A stretch of DNA of 9,909 nucleotides, taken from positions 1-9,909 of the forward strand of contig JAFGLP010000139.1 of assembly GCA_016927965.1 (NCBI GenBank), given 5' to 3'. A program made the translations under genes and the position numbers. A model generated the notes under the pieces. It made no database searches. It worked only from the letters and a program-made list of their open reading frames with translations, and was not told where the DNA came from. Each line of letters begins with the position of its first letter. The stretch's first letter is position 1. Positions 6,409 to 9,909 of this stretch are shown piece after piece. The DNA comes from Dehalococcoidia bacterium. Lineage in GTDB: Bacteria > Chloroflexota > Dehalococcoidia > GIF9 > UBA5629.

Positions 6409-8085
6409 TTATTTCGGCAAATTGGACTTGGCGATCTCCTCGTCCCTTAGCTGCCTTTTCAGGATTTTGCCCAGCGGATTGATCGGAAGATCATCGCGAA
6501 ACTCGATGTACTTGGGGACGGAATAAGCGGAAAGCCTTTCCTTACACAGTAAAATTATCTCTTCCTCCGTCACCTTGCCTTTAAAACCATCCTTCAGCTT
6601 GATAAATGCTTTCACCCTGTCGCTGCCCGGGCGTTCGGGGTCAGGCACTGCAATAGCCGCTGCCATATCGACGGCTGGATGTTCATAGAGTACCTTGTCC
6701 ACGAGGATGGTATACACTTTCATCCCGGACACGTTGGCCATATCCTTGATGCGGTCGGTTATGTAGAAGTAACCGTCGTCATCCATCTTCACAATATCGC
6801 CCATCGGAAGCCAACCGTCTATCAATCCGCTGCCGGGAGTCGGCCAGTATCCCTTCATTATTTGCTGGCCGCGCACCCATAACTCTCCCTCTTCGCCTGA
6901 ATCAATCTCCTTACCGGTCGCAGGATCAACTATCTTCACCTCGGTATCCGGGAAGGGCACACCGATGGACCCCGGTTTCTTTTCCGTTACCAGATCGCTT
7001 GCTGCCAGGTTTGCATGTGTACCGCCTCCGCACTCGGTGGCGCCGTAAGAATCTCCGATCTCGGCCCCGGTCTGCTCTTTGAATTTTGAAGTCAGTTCGC
7101 TTCTTAACGGAGATGTAGAGGATGTAAACGCCGTGGTTAGTTTGCCCAGGTTCATCTCCAATAGCTTGGCGTATTGGGTCGGTACGCATGAGCATGCGTT
7201 TGGCTGGTTCTCTTTCAGGATCTTGGCGATAGTGTTTATGTCCCTGGGGTCTGCCACTATGTAGACCTCGAAGCCCATGGAAACACAGAGGTGCGTGATT
7301 GTCATGCCCATCTGGTGGAACAAGGGCACAGCTACAAGCCATGACAATGCCCCCCTCACTATGTCGGCAACGGGACCCAGCGCCCATGTCATGTGCGCCA
7401 GGTTGGCCAGTTTGCTGGCGTGTGTCAGCATGACTCCTTTAGGATCCCCTGTTGTGCCCCCGGTGAATATCAGCTCGGCCACGTCCTCCACGGGATCGAT
7501 ATTCACCTGTGGTGGCTCAGGGGGGTATTTTGCCAGCAGATCGAGAAAATGGATTGTGCCCGGTATTCTAACCGGCTCCTGTTTGTCAGATAGCATATCG
7601 TCAAGTGAAGTAATTATGATCCTTTTAAGCTGCGTTTGGTCTTTTATTTGATTGACAATATCCAGTGTATTATCCATGCAGATGAGAGTCTCGGCCCCGG
7701 AGCCCTGTACCTCCCTCAGCAGTTCATTTCCCTTGTGCAGGGTGCTGCAGGGCACATGCATGGCGCCGGTTTTCAATATGCCGAAATCGCTGATGACGAA
7801 CTGGGGGCTGTTGAGCAGGTAGGTTGAAACACGGTCGCCGCGCTTCACGCCCAGATTTGCCAGCGCATGAGCAAACCTGTCTGAGAGCTCCTTCAGCTTC
7901 GCATAAGTAATTATTTTGTCCTTGAAATGTAATGCGGTATTGTCGGGATACGTAGCTGCGCTCTTATCAAGGATTGAGAAGAGCGGCTCCTTGGGATAGG
8001 GCTTGATCGATTCGGGAAGAACAATTAATCCCTGTCCTCCCACATCATAATTCTTCAGCCATGGTTTTGCAGATACTGACGCCAT
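6409..8085 (-). CDS. AMP-forming acyl-CoA ligase (ANL superfamily)
   Basis: Activates a carboxylic acid with ATP to the acyl-adenylate and passes it to coenzyme A; 558 residues, full length for medium/long-chain fatty acyl-CoA ligases and related aryl-CoA ligases. Motifs in order are the phosphate loop TGGTTGDPKGVML (208-220), the A5 motif SYGATE (346-351), GWLPMGD with the ribose-binding Asp430, hinge DRIKD (444-448), and the C-terminal PINPLGKILKR with the likely catalytic Lys540. Two motifs are off consensus. The hinge loop reads VSGMKVYTILVDKVLYEHP, where most relatives have a Gly-Tyr/Glu-Asn-Val-Tyr-Pro-x-Glu-Val-Glu pattern. The A10 loop has NPLGK instead of the usual xxSGK. The start is fixed by a strong AAGGAGG at 8097-8091, 5 nt before ATG. 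It lies 79 nt downstream of the reductase gene on the same strand and probably forms an operon with it. The acyl substrate is not predictable by eye. Confidence 0.92.
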   Translation of the reverse strand: MASVSAKPWLKNYDVGGQGLIVLPESIKPYPKEPLFSILDKSAATYPDNTALHFKDKIITYAKLKELSDRFAHALANLGVKRGDRVSTYLLNSPQFVISDFGILKTGAMHVPCSTLHKGNELLREVQGSGAETLICMDNTLDIVNQIKDQTQLKRIIITSLDDMLSDKQEPVRIPGTIHFLDLLAKYPPEPPQVNIDPVEDVAELIFTGGTTGDPKGVMLTHASKLANLAHMTWALGPVADIVRGALSWLVAVPLFHQMGMTITHLCVSMGFEVYIVADPRDINTIAKILKENQPNACSCVPTQYAKLLEMNLGKLTTAFTSSTSPLRSELTSKFKEQTGAEIGDSYGATECGGGTHANLAASDLVTEKKPGSIGVPFPDTEVKIVDPATGKEIDSGEEGELWVRGQQIMKGYWPTPGSGLIDGWLPMGDIVKMDDDGYFYITDRIKDMANVSGMKVYTILVDKVLYEHPAVDMAAAIAVPDPERPGSDRVKAFIKLKDGFKGKVTEEEIILLCKERLSAYSVPKYIEFRDDLPINPLGKILKRQLRDEEIAKSNLPK

Positions 8086-8090
8086 ATCAA

Positions 8091-8097
8091 CCTCCTT
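8091..8097 (-). promoter_or_regulatory. Shine-Dalgarno for acyl-CoA ligase
   Basis: AAGGAGG on the minus strand, 5 nt before the ATG at 8085. It is the best ribosome site in the window and suggests strong translation. The 79 nt gap upstream is AT-rich and could also hold a promoter, but no clear -35/-10 pair stands out. Confidence 0.8.
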
Positions 8098-8164
8098 ATA
8101 TAATTAGTATGCTTTTTACCAACCTCTGTTAATAAACGCTAATATTTTACTTGATAGGGCAGGT

Positions 8165-9909
8165 TTATATTTGCCTGCCTGCTGCCGCACCCTCGGCAAT
8201 CGCATCCAGCGCTTTGCGCTGTTCCGCCGCATCTCCGATTATATATAACTCGGCTACCTTTTCTTTTGCTTCCGCAGCCAGCTGGTTTACCGATTTTACG
8301 CCTACCGCCAGGACCACACCGTCGAAGTCATGGATCCTTTGCTCTTTGCCGTCTTTTTCATAGATGATGGAATCTTCTCCAATGGTTTTCACCCTGGCCT
8401 GTGTAATTATCTTAACTCCGTTAACGGCAAGCCGTGAAAGCAGTGCAGGCCTTAACATGGTATTAACTTCCAACGCAATATCGTCTGTCGAGCCAATGAT
8501 TGTCACGTTTTTATTAGCTTCAGCGAGCAGGTCGGCTATCTCCGCTCCCAGCTCACCTCCTCCCACCACAACGATGCTGGCAGGGGTGAAATCAATATGG
8601 AACGGCACCCATGTCTTGCCGCATAATATATCCCAGGCCGTGACAACGTTAGGGCCGTCAACTCCCGGTATTTTTACATCCGCCTGCCATGCGCCGGTAG
8701 CCACAATCAGTGCATCAGGCTTCTCTTTTTCCAGTTCTTCCATGGTCAAAACCGTATTCAGCCTCACCTTTACCCCGGCCCTGGCGATCTGCCTGGATAA
8801 CCAGATCACGGGTTCGGACAGCTCCTGCTTGGTGGGCGGCACGCAGGCCAAGTTCAGTTGACCTCCCAGTTTTTCCGATTTTTCGTAAAGGATGACATCG
8901 TGTCCCCTCAGAGCGGCGACGCGTGCGGCCTCCATTCCCCCGGGGCCTCCTCCTGCGACAATGACCTTTTTGCGTTTCTGTGCAGGCGTCAGCTCCATCT
9001 CCTTCTCTTTCCCAACGGAGGGATTCACCGTGCAGGTAATAGCCGTGCCGAAATTAAGCCTCTGAACGCAACCCTCATTGCACCCGATACACATATTGAT
9101 GTCCTGGAGGTTGCCTGCTTGAGACTTGGATGGCAGCTCAGGGTCGGCAATCAGGCCGCGGCCGATAGCTACCAGGTCGCATCGTCCCTCACGCAGCACC
9201 ATCTCTGCAATTACCGGGTCGTTGATCCGGTTGGCAGCGATGACAGGCACGCTCAGCACCTTTTTCATTTCCCTGACCATATTGGTGTAATTAGCCTGTG
9301 GGGTTCCCATGTTGGCTATATTTGACACCCACTGCACCATCTTATGACCGTACAGCAGGTCTGTAAATACCGATGTGGTGAAGTGAAAGCAGTCTACTCC
9401 TGCATCCTGTAGAATCGGCGCCAGCAGCATGGTCTCCCCCAGCTTCCTGCCGTTGGGGACTGCTTCCTCCATGTTGAGGCGTATCTGGATGGGGTATCGG
9501 TCGCCCGCGATGCTGCACGTCTTTTTGATCACTTCTAGCGGGAATTTCAACCTTCCCATCAAGCTGCCGCCGTATTCATCAGTACGTTTATTGGTGTGGG
9601 GTGAAAGAAATTGGGACAGCAGGTATCCGTGCGCCATGTGTAGCTCTATGGCGTCAAACCCGGCCTCCAGAGCCCTTGTAACAGCATCAGCGAACTTGGA
9701 CAGCAGGTCCTCGATATCTGCCGCAGTGAGCTCGACAGGCATTTCCTGGAGAAAGGGGTCGGCCACGGCCGATACGCCGCGTGGGGTCTCATAGGTGAAC
9801 ATGGACGTCGCTTGCCTGCCAGCGTGTGCGATCTGCAGTGCTACCTTCGCCCCTCCATTATGGCAGGCATCGACCAGTTTTTTCCACCCTTCCACCATCT
9901 CGTTTTCCC
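8165..9909 (-). CDS. NADH:flavin oxidoreductase, 2,4-dienoyl-CoA reductase type (5' end outside window)
   Basis: Multi-domain flavoenzyme reducing an activated C=C bond, related to FadH, BaiCD/BaiH and other iron-sulfur old yellow enzymes. Numbering from the Met at 9898: OYE barrel with LQIAHAGRQ (21-29), LHMAHGYLLSQFLSPHTNKR (86-105) and the FMN phosphate loop GRGLIADPEL (246-255). The 4Fe-4S site is C270, C273, C277 and C289, with exact C-x2-C-x3-C-x11-C spacing as in E. coli dienoyl-CoA reductase. The FAD dinucleotide fold is VAGGGPGG (314-321), the NAD(P) fold VVGGGELGAE (444-453), and the closing FAD motif is IIGDAAE (553-559). Electrons should pass NAD(P)H to FAD, cluster, FMN and substrate. 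The frame is open to the right edge (ENE precedes that Met), and roughly the first 60-100 residues, including the start of the barrel, lie outside. The ligase follows after 79 nt, so the true substrate may be an enoyl- or dienoyl-CoA; a free enoate or enone is also possible. Confidence 0.93.
   Translation of the reverse strand, partial: ENEMVEGWKKLVDACHNGGAKVALQIAHAGRQATSMFTYETPRGVSAVADPFLQEMPVELTAADIEDLLSKFADAVTRALEAGFDAIELHMAHGYLLSQFLSPHTNKRTDEYGGSLMGRLKFPLEVIKKTCSIAGDRYPIQIRLNMEEAVPNGRKLGETMLLAPILQDAGVDCFHFTTSVFTDLLYGHKMVQWVSNIANMGTPQANYTNMVREMKKVLSVPVIAANRINDPVIAEMVLREGRCDLVAIGRGLIADPELPSKSQAGNLQDINMCIGCNEGCVQRLNFGTAITCTVNPSVGKEKEMELTPAQKRKKVIVAGGGPGGMEAARVAALRGHDVILYEKSEKLGGQLNLACVPPTKQELSEPVIWLSRQIARAGVKVRLNTVLTMEELEKEKPDALIVATGAWQADVKIPGVDGPNVVTAWDILCGKTWVPFHIDFTPASIVVVGGGELGAEIADLLAEANKNVTIIGSTDDIALEVNTMLRPALLSRLAVNGVKIITQARVKTIGEDSIIYEKDGKEQRIHDFDGVVLAVGVKSVNQLAAEAKEKVAELYIIGDAAEQRKALDAIAEGAAAGRQI

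Noticed and set aside
6926..7387. Alternative minus-strand frame of 153 codons inside the ligase
   Set aside because: It overlaps the motif-bearing ligase frame on the same strand. Its product is Arg/Gly-rich low-complexity sequence with no domain.
8086..8164. Possible promoter between the reductase and the ligase
   Set aside because: The gap is AT-rich, with loose TTGGTA and TATAAG pieces on the minus strand, but neither spacing nor sequence is convincing enough to list.

Overview
The window is a metabolic locus from a bacterium, with no phage, transposon, CRISPR or RNA gene visible. Base composition is close to balanced. The genes are tightly packed within each block, and the binding proteins carry lipoprotein signals followed by an Ala/Pro/Glu-rich linker. 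The mix of a branched-chain-type (HAAT) ABC importer, an AMP-forming acyl-CoA ligase and an iron-sulfur old-yellow-enzyme reductase is common in anaerobic organic-acid degraders, such as sediment Chloroflexota/Dehalococcoidia or syntrophic Desulfobacterota. That placement is inference and weak.

Left block, plus strand, 1-6246: livH (5' end cut off by the window edge), livM, livG, livF and a substrate-binding lipoprotein follow one another closely and should form one operon. After the first binding protein comes a gap of 317 nt, then a second binding protein about 84% identical to the first over the mature region (hand count). The gap is not empty. Bases 4789-4916 hold a decayed copy of the 3' end of livF, with substitutions, a 4-base loss and a frame change. 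Short matches also continue downstream of both binding-protein genes. The simplest reading is a tandem duplication of a unit running from the livF tail through the binding protein to its 3' flank. Both binding-protein copies were then kept while the livF tail decayed.

Middle, 6247-6408: a convergent intergenic region with a strong hairpin (6306-6354) that probably stops transcription from both sides.

Right block, minus strand, 9909-6409: an NADH:flavin oxidoreductase of the 2,4-dienoyl-CoA reductase type (OYE barrel, 4Fe-4S site, FAD/NAD(P) domain; N-terminus cut off by the window edge), then 79 nt downstream an acyl-CoA ligase of the ANL superfamily. A plausible joint role is import of a carboxylic acid or amino-acid-like compound, CoA activation, and reduction of a conjugated double bond. 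The sequence does not fix the substrate, and the two blocks are transcribed separately.

I see no wholly new system. The most informative signal is the duplicated binding protein with its fossil livF junction.
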